From contig CP016211.1 of the NCBI GenBank assembly GCA_001931535.1, positions 772,501 to 836,500 on the forward strand: a stretch of DNA of 64,000 nucleotides, written 5' to 3'. Position numbers and translations under genes: made by a program. The DNA comes from Minicystis rosea. GTDB taxonomy: Bacteria; Myxococcota_A; Polyangia; Polyangiales; Polyangiaceae. The notes beneath the pieces are model-generated. The model had not been told where the DNA came from, searched no databases, and saw nothing but the letters and a program-made list of their open reading frames with translations. Positions 47,518 to 56,463 of this stretch are shown here, piece after piece. Position 1 is the first letter of the stretch, and each line of letters starts with the position of its first letter.

Positions 47518-48210
47518 TCACCAAACGAAGAATCCAAACGTGCCACTGATCCCGATCATCAACGCTGGTCGCCCGCCGACGATCAACAACGTCGGTCCGG
47601 CTTCGATACCGAAGCTCACATAAGGTGAGCTCATGGGGTTTCCGGTCGAGCCGCCGATTCCCGCCATGAAGATTCCGCATATCGCCGATTCGGCGAAGGG
47701 GTCGGGGGGAGGCTCGGTGGGCTCGGTGCTGATGGTTTGGAAGCCGCTGTCTTTGAAGTCTTTGCCGAAGACGACGCGGCGGGCCCAGGCGCCGCCCAGG
47801 CCGGCGCTGAGCGTAACGTACATGCCGCCGGACTTCTGGTTGCCGAGCACGTAGGCGTTGCCGGTCACGACGCCGCCGGCGAAGAGCATCGAGCCGCCGG
47901 TGACGTCGGGGGTGGTCTCCGTGAGGCGCGCGGCATAGCGCGAGCGGAGCGCGTCGTTGTCGGTGGCCACGCCTCCGAGGACGGCGCTGAGCCCGACCGA
48001 GAACACTTTGTCGATGAACCAACGCCCGCGGATGATGCCGAGACCGCCGACCGAGTAGTTGTCGCGGAAGGCGCCCCCGGCCACTGGCCACATCACGCCT
48101 CCGCCCATCTCGATGGTGCCTTTGAAATTCGGCGCGTCGGCCGCGGCCGGCGCGGCGAGCAGCGAGATCACGAGCACGGCAGGGACCGCGAGCGCGCGAC
48201 GCAGGGGCAT
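47518..48210 (-). CDS. exported protein, probable outer-membrane beta-barrel or beta-rich protein
   Basis: A 230-residue protein from ATG 48210 with a cleavable signal peptide ending PAAADAPNF. The mature part is rich in glycine and alternating hydrophobic strands (YVTLSAGLGGAW, LLIVGGRPALMIGISGTFGFFVW) and ends with an aromatic residue (FFVW), as outer-membrane barrels do. It carries no named family domain that I recognise. Confidence 0.6.
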   Translation of the reverse strand: MPLRRALAVPAVLVISLLAAPAAADAPNFKGTIEMGGGVMWPVAGGAFRDNYSVGGLGIIRGRWFIDKVFSVGLSAVLGGVATDNDALRSRYAARLTETTPDVTGGSMLFAGGVVTGNAYVLGNQKSGGMYVTLSAGLGGAWARRVVFGKDFKDSGFQTISTEPTEPPPDPFAESAICGIFMAGIGGSTGNPMSSPYVSFGIEAGPTLLIVGGRPALMIGISGTFGFFVW

Positions 48211-48236
48211 GGAGCGAGCGTATCCGAACGGCGCCG

Positions 48237-48857
48237 TCATCGCTCCTTCGGCGCGGCGATCACCCGGCGGAACGTGAGGTTGATGCGCTCTCCGGCCTGC
48301 TCCTCTTTCGGGACCGCGTGGCGATAGTGACGCTGCGTTGATCCCGCCATCACCAGGAGCGCGCCGTCGCCGAGCACGAACGTCATGCTCTTTCCCTTCT
48401 TCTTCGCATGGCGCAGCACGAAGCGGCGCGGCGCGCCCAGCGACAGCGAGGCCACCACCGGATTCTCGCCCAGCTCCGGCTCGTCGTCGGCGTGCCAACC
48501 CATCGAGTCGCGACCGTCGCGATAGAGATTCAAGAGCACCGAGTTGAGCGGCGCGCCGGCAGCCTTCATCACGTCGTCGCGCAGCTCGACCAGCAACGGT
48601 GTCCACGGGAGGGGCTCATTGCGCAGGCCCGAGTAGACGTAGACGGCCTCGGGATCGCCGTACCAAGCGGTCCTTCGCGGCACGGGGATCATCCTGCCGG
48701 CGATGCGGATCTCCTCTGCTTTCCACGGTGTCTCCTGCTTCAACGACGCGAATGCAGCCGCCGCGACGTCAGGCGGCAACCAGCGCTCGTGGAAGAGCAG
48801 GAGACCGTCCTCGATGGGCAGGCGGTCGAGCGCGGGCGGCGTGAACGTCGGGAGCAC
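48237..48857 (-). CDS. alkB: AlkB-like 2-oxoglutarate/Fe(II) dioxygenase
   Basis: A 206-residue DNA/RNA demethylase-like enzyme of the ALKBH2/3-type branch. The iron ligands are His122, Asp124 (WHADDEPELG) and His180 (HYRHAVPK). The 2-oxoglutarate-binding Arg191 is in RINLTFR. An N-terminal substrate-lid region with AWYGD is present. It removes alkyl damage such as 1-methyladenine. It starts 26 bases upstream of the exported-protein gene on the same strand. Confidence 0.9.
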   Translation of the reverse strand: MLPTFTPPALDRLPIEDGLLLFHERWLPPDVAAAAFASLKQETPWKAEEIRIAGRMIPVPRRTAWYGDPEAVYVYSGLRNEPLPWTPLLVELRDDVMKAAGAPLNSVLLNLYRDGRDSMGWHADDEPELGENPVVASLSLGAPRRFVLRHAKKKGKSMTFVLGDGALLVMAGSTQRHYRHAVPKEEQAGERINLTFRRVIAAPKER

Positions 48858-48970
48858 GCGCGCAGCATAGTCTCGTGCGTGCGGCGTCGCCGTGGGTCAC
48901 GCGAACGAAGGTGATCTCGTGCATTCGGATCGTCGCATGCGTCGCGAGCGAGCCGCGCGACGCGGTGGAG

Positions 48971-49684
48971 TTACGGCGAGCGGAGCTCCATGGTTCGCCA
49001 CTGGTAGGCGACGACGCCGATGCCCCAAACCATGGTGAGCAGCGCCCCGCACCAGAACGCCGTCGCCGAGACGTCGAAGTCGACGTTCACCAAGTACACG
49101 AAGCCCGCGACGAGCGGTGCGACGAGCAGCGGCAAAAAGAGGGCGTAGTAGGAGAGGTACACGCCGCGGTTCCGCTTCCGATCGACGGGCAGGCACTCGA
49201 GCGAGCGCAGCGATGCGGACTCCCACGACACGACGAACGGGATGCCGCCCTGCTTCTCGCGGGCCAGCACGTGCACGCGCTCGCGGCGGATCGGCGCGAT
49301 GGGAAAGAAGGCGGCCGTCAGCCACATCGTCGCGATGACGCTGCCGTCCGGGCGGCGGCCGTGCGGATCGAGGTAGCGCAGGCCGAAGCCGTTGAAGCTC
49401 ATCGCGCGCTCGAACAAGCCGGGGCGGTGCAAGGCACACGCTTCCAAGAGGCCCGGCCCGTCCACGCGTGGGGGACGGGTCGCACGCCAGGTCGTGAACA
49501 AGCGCCGCGAGCCCCACGAGGAGCTCACGATGATCACCGCCATGCCGATGATCGTGGGCCACATCGTGGGGTCGTGGGGCAGGCCTTTCCCGGTCGCTTC
49601 GTCGATGGCCGCGCTCACGGCGGCGCCGGCCACCGGCAACGTGACGAAGAGCGCGATGAGGATGCTCGCGACGAGGCGCCACAT
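48971..49684 (-). CDS. membrane protein of unknown function
   Basis: A 237-residue protein with four transmembrane segments: two N-terminal (about 5-25 and 45-60) and two C-terminal (about 175-195 and 205-225). The cytoplasmic or periplasmic loop includes GFGLRYLDPHGRRPDGSVIATMW. I do not recognise the family. ATG 49684 is chosen because it directly precedes the first membrane segment. Confidence 0.6.
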   Translation of the reverse strand: MWRLVASILIALFVTLPVAGAAVSAAIDEATGKGLPHDPTMWPTIIGMAVIIVSSSWGSRRLFTTWRATRPPRVDGPGLLEACALHRPGLFERAMSFNGFGLRYLDPHGRRPDGSVIATMWLTAAFFPIAPIRRERVHVLAREKQGGIPFVVSWESASLRSLECLPVDRKRNRGVYLSYYALFLPLLVAPLVAGFVYLVNVDFDVSATAFWCGALLTMVWGIGVVAYQWRTMELRSP

Positions 49685-49834
49685 GGGCGGCCGAACCTAG
49701 CCCAAAGACGGCCCGTGCGCCGAGCCTCGAGCACGAGGTCGACAGCGCATGCGACCACGCGCGCCGGGGGAAGGAGCACGAAAGCGCCGCCGCGGTTCGC
49801 TCGGATCCCGGCGCGAGGCGCGTAGGATGGCCGC

Positions 49835-50236
49835 ATGTCCGATCGATCGCCTGCGCCCTTCGATATCCGTGCGTCCATCCTGCTCGGTGTCGCGAGCTTG
49901 GGTGCCGCGCTGATCGTGAACGCCGGGGGATGGAGCGTCCGCGCGATCGCCGGGACCGACGTCGTCGGGTTCTGTCGAACCTCGCTCGCCTCGGGGACGG
50001 TGCTCACGTTCTTCTTGCTGCACGTCCTGATGTTGTTGGGCGCGGTCGTCGTGCCGATCCTGCTCCTCGTCGCGCTCGTGCGCCACGGCGCGCACAGGAG
50101 CCTCTTGCCCGGCCTCGTCTCGGCGGTGGTCCTGTGGTTGTCCTTCGCGGGTGTGATCCCGCAGGGGCCTCGTCACCCGTGCATGCGATCGGACGCGGCA
50201 CCGATCGGTGACGCGCAGAGCGCGCGGTCGGTGTGA
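49835..50236 (+). CDS. small membrane protein
   Basis: A 133-residue protein with three hydrophobic segments (about 17-30, 53-82 and 92-106). It has three Cys but no metal-binding motif. No homologue is recognised. Its stop is only 4 bases from the stop of the convergent octaheme cytochrome gene. Confidence 0.5.
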   Translation: MSDRSPAPFDIRASILLGVASLGAALIVNAGGWSVRAIAGTDVVGFCRTSLASGTVLTFFLLHVLMLLGAVVVPILLLVALVRHGAHRSLLPGLVSAVVLWLSFAGVIPQGPRHPCMRSDAAPIGDAQSARSV

Positions 50237-50240
50237 GCTG

Positions 50241-52871
50241 TCACGGCAGCGTGGCGACCTTGGCGTTCGTGGCGGCGAGGACCGCCGCGTAGAAGCTCGG
50301 GTTGTGGATGCCCTTCGTGTTGTCGTGTTGGAGCAGGTAGAGGTTCCACGAGGCCTTGAGGTAGTCCGAGCTCGCGGTGAAGAGCGTGGCCGCGGCGGTC
50401 GCGTTCTTGAGCGCGGAGGCCTGCACGTAGACGTCGGCGGTGGTGATCGAGCCGGAGGCCGCGCCGCTCGCGTTCACGAGGCCGATGGTGATGGGCGAGG
50501 GGAGGTGGAGGATGAAGCCCACCGAGCCATGGACCTCGAAGCTGTCGACCGACACCGGCGCTTGGGTGATCGAGACGTTGGAGGCCGACGTGCTCGAGTA
50601 GGTGTCGGAGACGGGATCCCACGCCCGGACGGTGATGGCGCCGCCGTTCGCCGGGAGCTGCGCGCTGACGATGAGGTTCCGCACCTTGGTGCCGATGGCC
50701 GCGCCGAGCGCATCGATCTGCGTCTGGTTCACCGCTTGGAGCGCGACGCCGTCGACCTGGGGACCGTGGCACGTGGCGCAGACGGTGTTGTCGGCCTTGA
50801 ACGAGTGGTCCGTCCGGTGCGCGCCTTCGTCCTTCGCGGCGGTCGCTTCGGCGTGGCAGCCGGCGCAGCTGTTGGCCACGGCGAGGTGCGGTGACGGGTT
50901 GTAGCGCGGGACGTAGTAGGCGTTGAAGCCGTAGACGGCGTCGGCCTGCGCGGCGGTGTGCGGCGCCGAGAACGACGTGGGCGCCGCGACGAAGTCAGTG
51001 TGCTCGCCGTTGCGCGTGTTGTGGCAGGTGATGCAGATCATGCCCGTGCCCGCGCCGGAGATGTTCGTCATCCCGTTGGGGAGCGAGGCCACGGCGTCGT
51101 AGATGCGGAGCTGGGACGGGTTCGTGGCGTCGTGTGGATCGTGGCAGGCGGCGCAGGTCTGCGGCTGGATCTCGGCCGAGGTGAGGCCGAGCTTGGTGAG
51201 CGAAGCGACGGTCGCCGCGTTGGGCGACGGGCTCCCGGGCGCGGCCGGTTTGCCGTCGGAGGTGAGCAGGCCGCTGTAGCCCTGATCGAGCTGCTTCACG
51301 TATTGCGCGAAGCCCTGCGCCGAGTGGCAGCGGCCGCAGTGCGCCGCGGTGGTGCCGCGCGCTTCGACGGTCGCGTCCTCGAAGGCGAGGGTGAGATCGG
51401 CGTGTTTGCTCGCGGCCCACTCGCCGGCCTGGTTGGCCTCCGCGGCGCCGCGGTGGCAGCTCGCGCAGACGTCGCCGGACCACGAGATGCGCGCGCCGAG
51501 ATCGAGGTTGGTGGAGTTGGCGTGCGGGCCGGTGGCGCCGCCGCCCTGCGGGCCGTGGCAGCTCTCGCACTGGATGCCGGCGAGCTGCCCGAGGCCCGAC
51601 GTGCCGAGCAGCGCGCTCCAGTTGCCGGGCTGCAAGGTGGCGGGGAAGCTCCAGCCGGCGGTCGTCTGCGCATCGTCGAAGCCGCTGTTCTGCGCGGTGC
51701 GATCGTAGCCGACCGTGTAACGCGGGAGCGCGTCTTCCTCGAAGCTCGCGTCGAGCTCGCCGTCGATCGCCTTCTGCAGCGCGGCGTGGTGCGCCGTCTT
51801 CTTCCACGGCGTGAACATGTCGGGCGCGATCGTGTTGCTGTGGCAGAGCGTGCAGGTGTTCTGCGTCTGCGCCGTCATCTCGCCCATCCACACGCCGGCG
51901 TAGACGTCGAGCGTCTTGCCCGAGACCTCCTCGGTGACGGCGTAGGTGCCCATCACGTCGGGCGTGAAGCTCGGGAACTGCGCGGTCGGGTTGGAGATCG
52001 TCGCCGTGGATCCGGGCGCGCCGCTCGTGTCGAGCTTCCAGGAATACGTGCTCTGCATCGGCGCCACGAGCGCGCCGTCGCCCTGGAGCCACACGGGGAT
52101 GCCGGTCGGGGCCATGCGCAGGCCGGAGGTCGGCCGCGTCGCGTCCACGTGCACCTTCGCCTTCGTCGCGTGACCGTGCGTGTCGGTCACGGTGACCTCG
52201 AAGACGTAGCCGCCCGCTTGATCCGGCGCGAGGCCGAGGACGCCGAAGCGCGCGTTGTCCGCGACGAGCGATCCCATCGAGGCGGCGAAGTCGCGCGTGG
52301 TGAAGCTCGCGGCGGCAGTATCGGCGCCGCTCAGCGTGACGGCGGGCCCGGCGATCTGTGTCCAGGCATACGTGAGCGGGCCCGCGCCCGTCGCGGTGGC
52401 CTTCAAGGAGACCGTTTGCGCGAAGCCGGCGGTGAGCTGATCGGCTACCGCGACGGACGGCGGCGGCACTGCGCTCTCGTCGAGCGCGAGCACGACGGTG
52501 ACCTTGGTCGGGCCCGCGAGGCTCACGGCGACGCCGATGGTTTCATCGAGGTACCCATCGAGGTGAAACGTCAGCGTGTAGGCGCCGATGTCGAGGCCGG
52601 GGAACGCGAAGGCTCCGTTGGCATCGGTGGTGGTGGAGATGCCGCCCGGCTCGGCCTTCACGCTCACGCCGGTGAGCGGCTTCGCGCCGTCGGTCACGGT
52701 GCCCGACACGTCGTTCTGCAACGGAGGGACGACGCCCGCGTCACCGGCCGGGCCGGGAGGTCCTTCGGGGCCGCGCTCGCCGGGCGTGCCGTCGGCGCCC
52801 GTGCATCCGAGCACGAGACCCATCATCCACCCCAGCGCGCACCGGCCCAAGCGTCTCGAAAGCAGCGTCAT
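50241..52871 (-). CDS. octaheme c-type cytochrome lipoprotein with collagen-like stalk
   Basis: An 876-residue protein. The signal peptide ends in lipobox Cys23, followed by a short collagen-like Gly-X-Y stalk (28-46), a carboxypeptidase-regulatory-like beta domain (about 52-128) and a PKD/Ig-like domain. Eight CXXCH heme sites are present (CTLCH, CESCH, CASCH, CGRCH, CAACH, CITCH, CAGCH, CATCH). The C-terminal ~180 residues are heme-free and beta-rich. It is probably a surface electron-transfer lipoprotein. It is divergent from the seven-gene cytochrome operon, so the two are likely co-regulated. Confidence 0.88.
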   Translation of the reverse strand: MTLLSRRLGRCALGWMMGLVLGCTGADGTPGERGPEGPPGPAGDAGVVPPLQNDVSGTVTDGAKPLTGVSVKAEPGGISTTTDANGAFAFPGLDIGAYTLTFHLDGYLDETIGVAVSLAGPTKVTVVLALDESAVPPPSVAVADQLTAGFAQTVSLKATATGAGPLTYAWTQIAGPAVTLSGADTAAASFTTRDFAASMGSLVADNARFGVLGLAPDQAGGYVFEVTVTDTHGHATKAKVHVDATRPTSGLRMAPTGIPVWLQGDGALVAPMQSTYSWKLDTSGAPGSTATISNPTAQFPSFTPDVMGTYAVTEEVSGKTLDVYAGVWMGEMTAQTQNTCTLCHSNTIAPDMFTPWKKTAHHAALQKAIDGELDASFEEDALPRYTVGYDRTAQNSGFDDAQTTAGWSFPATLQPGNWSALLGTSGLGQLAGIQCESCHGPQGGGATGPHANSTNLDLGARISWSGDVCASCHRGAAEANQAGEWAASKHADLTLAFEDATVEARGTTAAHCGRCHSAQGFAQYVKQLDQGYSGLLTSDGKPAAPGSPSPNAATVASLTKLGLTSAEIQPQTCAACHDPHDATNPSQLRIYDAVASLPNGMTNISGAGTGMICITCHNTRNGEHTDFVAAPTSFSAPHTAAQADAVYGFNAYYVPRYNPSPHLAVANSCAGCHAEATAAKDEGAHRTDHSFKADNTVCATCHGPQVDGVALQAVNQTQIDALGAAIGTKVRNLIVSAQLPANGGAITVRAWDPVSDTYSSTSASNVSITQAPVSVDSFEVHGSVGFILHLPSPITIGLVNASGAASGSITTADVYVQASALKNATAAATLFTASSDYLKASWNLYLLQHDNTKGIHNPSFYAAVLAATNAKVATLP

Positions 52872-53117
52872 GGATCTTGGCTCCGCGCCGCGCTCAGCAA
52901 CCGGAGGGCCAGGCGATGGAGGGGCGCTGTACGCGCGTCAGCGAGGGCCCGCGTCGAGATGAACAGGGCCTGCAAGAGAGGTCGCGCCGTTCGTGCGTGT
53001 CGCACGCGGCGCAGGCCGTTCGCCTGCCGCGCAAACCGTGCACCTCGAGATCGTCGCCGTCGCGGCGCGCGCATCGCGAAGATGGAGGCCCGCCCGTTGC
53101 AATCGGGGGCGCGCTTC
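52872..53117. promoter_or_regulatory. divergent promoter region of the cytochrome cluster
   Basis: These 246 bases separate the octaheme gene (-) from the decaheme operon (+). A perfect 6-bp inverted repeat, CGTGCG-TGT-CGCACG at 52992-53006, lies near its middle, a plausible regulator site. No convincing -35/-10 pair can be assigned. Confidence 0.4.
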
Positions 53118-55310
53118 ATGATCACGCGGCTCGCTCTCTGGTGGTGCGCGTTGTGCGCAGCGATCGCGCTCGTCGCGTGCGAAGGGCCCATGGGGCCCGC
53201 GGGGCCTCCTGGAGAGCAGGGGCCCGAAGGTTCCGGCGCGCCGGGCGATGCAGGCCCGCCGGGGGAGGCGGGGCCGCCGGGCGACGCGGGCACACCGGGT
53301 CGGAATGCGTACCTCACGGGGCCGGGGCTCGCGCTGCAGATCCTCGATGCGGTGATCGACGTCGGGACGGTGCGCGTCACCTTCCGCATCTCCGACAGCG
53401 GTGGCCTCCCGCTCGATCGCGAAGGCCTCTACACCGAAGGCGAGGTGAGCCCGCGCTTCGTGATCGCGTGGCTCGATCAAGCGGAAGACGGGAGCGCGGG
53501 CGCGTACACGGCCTACACGACCGCGACGCAACAGAGCCCCATCACCGGCGTGTCGGCGGAGCAGGCATCGGCCGACACGGGAGGCTCGTTCGCCGACGTC
53601 GATGCAGTGAACGGGATCTACGCGTACACCTTCGGCGCGAACGTCGACGTGGCCGACCCCGCGAAGACGCACACGATCGGCGCGTGGGCGACGCGCGATT
53701 TCGAGGGCGCGAGTCACGTGGCGAATGCGGTGTACGACTTCGTTCCCGCGGGCGGAGCGGTGACCGTGAAGCGCGACGTGGTCGAGACGACCGCGTGCAA
53801 CCGCTGTCACGCGCCGCTCGCGGCCCACGGTGGAGCGCGGCGCGAGGTGCGCCTCTGCGTCCTGTGCCACGCGCCGCAGACGATGGATCCGGACACCGGC
53901 AACACCGCCGACTTCCGCGTGATGGTGCACAAGATCCACCGCGGGTCGTCGCTGCCGAGCGTGATCGCGGGGACGCCGTACCAGATCATCGGCGCAGGGC
54001 AGGCGGTTTCCGACTACTCGACCGTCGCGTACCCGCAGGAGATCCAGCGCTGCGTCACGTGTCACACGGGCACGCAGGGCGACGCGTGGAAGACGCGGCC
54101 GAGCCGCGCGGCGTGCGGCTCGTGCCACGATCGCATCTCGTTCGCGGACACGCCGCCGCCGGGGATGACGAAGCACGCGGGCGGCGCGATGGCGGACGAC
54201 ACGAAGTGCCAGGTCTGCCACCCGCCCACCGCGGGCCTCGAAGGCATCGAGACGATGCACCTCACGCCCGCGCTCGATCCGGCGAGCCCGACCCTCGCGC
54301 TGGCGATCGTGAGCGTGGAGAAGACGGCGCCGGGGCAGACGCCGGAGATCGTCTTCACGGTGCAGCGGAACGGCGTGCCGTTCGACATCCTCGCGGCGCC
54401 GCTCCCGCGCCTCGCGGTGACGATGGCGGGGCCGACGACGGATTACGCGTCGGCCGTCACGCAGACGATTCAGGGCAGCGGCGCGACGGGGACGCTCACC
54501 GCGGAGGGCGCTGGCTCGTATCGCTACGTGCTCCCGAGCCCGATGGCGCCCGACGCCGCGGGGACGTTCGCGTTCGCGCTCGAAGGGTACCTGCAGCCGG
54601 GCGGATCGACGGGGCCGCGGTTCGCGGCGAAGAACCCGATCGCGTTCGCGAAGGTCACCGACGCGGCGCCCGTCCCGCGGCGCACGATCGTCGACGAGAC
54701 GCTGTGCAACGCTTGCCACCAGAATCTCTCGGCGCACGGCGGGCAGCGACGGAGCGTTTCGTACTGCGCGTTCTGCCACAACGCGAACGCGACGAACGAG
54801 CAGGGCGTCGCGCGTTTCGAAGGGCAGACCGTGACGGCGCGCTCGATCCACCTGCCGGAGATGATCCACGCGATCCACATGGGCGATGCGCTCACGCAGC
54901 CCTACGTGCTCGGCGGCTTCCCGCGGCCGTCGAAGAGCAACCCGGCCGGCACGCCCATCGACTTCGGCGAGGTCCGCTATCCCGGCGATCGCAAGGCGTG
55001 CTGGGCGTGTCACGCAGGGCAGAGCTACGCGCTGCCGCTCCCCGCCGGCGCGCTGCCGAGCGCCGTGCTTTCGTTTGCGTGCACGGAGGATCCCGCGGCC
55101 GACACGGATGCGTACTGCGACGTGCGCGCCATCGCCGCGGCGATGAAGAAGCCGCCGGAGACCGCGGCCTGCACGGGCTGCCACGACGCCTCGTACGTGG
55201 TGGCGCACGCGGAGACCATGACCAGCGCGAGCGGCGTCGAGGCGTGCGCCACGTGCCACGGCGCGGGCGCCGCCTACGACGTGCAGCACGCGCACGCGCC
55301 TGCGCCTTGA
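53118..55310 (+). CDS. OmcA/MtrC-family decaheme c-type cytochrome lipoprotein
   Basis: A 730-residue surface cytochrome. Lipobox Cys21 (ALVAC) is followed by a 40-residue collagen-like Gly-X-Y stalk (22-61). Exactly ten CXXCH heme sites follow, in two clusters of five separated by beta-rich domains. Typical family features include CNRCH-x-LAAHGG, VHKIHRG and MIHAIHMG. OmcA/MtrC-type proteins pass electrons to or from extracellular minerals or partners. ATG 53118 is used; ATG 53082 would spoil the signal peptide. It is the first gene of a seven-gene operon. Confidence 0.95.
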   Translation: MITRLALWWCALCAAIALVACEGPMGPAGPPGEQGPEGSGAPGDAGPPGEAGPPGDAGTPGRNAYLTGPGLALQILDAVIDVGTVRVTFRISDSGGLPLDREGLYTEGEVSPRFVIAWLDQAEDGSAGAYTAYTTATQQSPITGVSAEQASADTGGSFADVDAVNGIYAYTFGANVDVADPAKTHTIGAWATRDFEGASHVANAVYDFVPAGGAVTVKRDVVETTACNRCHAPLAAHGGARREVRLCVLCHAPQTMDPDTGNTADFRVMVHKIHRGSSLPSVIAGTPYQIIGAGQAVSDYSTVAYPQEIQRCVTCHTGTQGDAWKTRPSRAACGSCHDRISFADTPPPGMTKHAGGAMADDTKCQVCHPPTAGLEGIETMHLTPALDPASPTLALAIVSVEKTAPGQTPEIVFTVQRNGVPFDILAAPLPRLAVTMAGPTTDYASAVTQTIQGSGATGTLTAEGAGSYRYVLPSPMAPDAAGTFAFALEGYLQPGGSTGPRFAAKNPIAFAKVTDAAPVPRRTIVDETLCNACHQNLSAHGGQRRSVSYCAFCHNANATNEQGVARFEGQTVTARSIHLPEMIHAIHMGDALTQPYVLGGFPRPSKSNPAGTPIDFGEVRYPGDRKACWACHAGQSYALPLPAGALPSAVLSFACTEDPAADTDAYCDVRAIAAAMKKPPETAACTGCHDASYVVAHAETMTSASGVEACATCHGAGAAYDVQHAHAPAP

Positions 55311-55315
55311 TCGCC

Positions 55316-56463
55316 GTGCGCTTCGCTCCTCTGCTCGTTTTGCTCCTCGCGGTCGCGGGCTGCACGGTGCGGCGCGATCCGCCCGCGGGCTCGGGCCAGC
55401 ATCCCGAGGGGTGGATCGATCCCGAGAGCGCGCGCTTCCATGCGCGCTGGCTGCGCGCGAACGGCGACGATCTCGGGGCTGTCAGGCGTGTCACGGGCAC
55501 GACTATGCCGGTGGCGCGGTCGGGATCGGATGCTCGACGGGGAGCTGTCACCAGCGCGGCGTGACGTGGTGCGGGACCTGCCACGGCGATGGATCGGGAC
55601 CGCGTCCGACGAGCGGCGCGCACGCCGAGCACGCGCGCTTCTGCGTCGAGTGCCACCGCGTGCCCGAGGACGTGGTCGCGCCGGGGCACCTCGATGGGGT
55701 GATCGAGATCGCGTTTTCGGGGCTCGCGACGGCGAGCGGCGCGAGCCCTTCGTGGGACGCGACGACGAAGACGTGCGCAGGGACCCATTGTCACGCGGGC
55801 TCGACGCCCACGTGGCAGAAGCCCTCGGGCGCGGCGACGTGCGCGACCTGTCACGGCGCGCCGCCGGCCTCGCATCAGCGTTGGATCCGCGTCGCGGAGC
55901 CGGCTTCATGCGGTGCCTGTCATCCCGTGCCGCCCGATCCGCGCCACCTCGACGGCACGATCACGGTGGCGTCCACGATCGCATGCGACGCATGTCACGG
56001 GCACGGGCCCGCGGGCGCGCCGCCCGTGGCGCTCGATGGATCGAGCGATCCCACGACACGCGGCGCGGGCGCGCACCGGCGGCACCTCGACGAGACGCTC
56101 GGCGATCGCATCGGGCGCGTGGTGCCCTGCGCGCGCTGCCACCCGATCCCGGCCTCCGTCACGGCGCCGGGGCACCTCGATACGAGCGCGCCTGCGGACG
56201 TGATCTTCGCGGGCGGCGGCACCTACGATCCCGCGGCGGGGAGCTGCGTGGTCGGGTGCCATTGGGATCGCGATCCCGGGCCGGCGTGGACCGACGCGAG
56301 CGGCGCGGCGCGGGCATGCGATGCGTGCCACGGCTTCCCGCCCGTGCTCATGCGCGACGGGACACCGCACACGACCTCGGCGCCCGCGCTCACGGCGTGC
56401 GTCGCGTGCCACGTCTACACCTCCACCACGCACGTCGACGGCCACGTCGATCTGGTGCCGTGA
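55316..56463 (+). pseudogene. CX4CH/CXXCH multiheme cytochrome lipoprotein, split by a one-base frameshift
   Basis: From GTG 55316 (or TTG 55307, overlapping the previous stop) the first frame gives a lipobox signal (LLAVAGC) and ends in GDDLG. The rest, in a second frame, starts CQACHGHDYAGG and runs to 56463. Adding one G to the G4 run at 55475-55478 joins them (DDLG-GCQACHG) into a protein of about 382 residues. It has nine CXXCH sites plus two CX4CH (CSTGSCH, CAGTHCH) and one CX3CH (CVVGCH), a mix resembling the Geobacter CX4CH/CXXCH cytochrome family. Intact operon context makes a sequencing error likely. Confidence 0.85.

Noticed and set aside
50241..52871. Octaheme nitrite or hydroxylamine reductase
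   Set aside because: No CXXCK active-site heme motif is present, and the collagen-like and Ig-like domains do not fit those enzymes.
50958..53081. Upstream extension of the decaheme cytochrome frame antisense to the octaheme gene
   Set aside because: The extension is Arg/Ala/Gly-rich and antisense to the octaheme gene. The lipobox signal starts at 53118.
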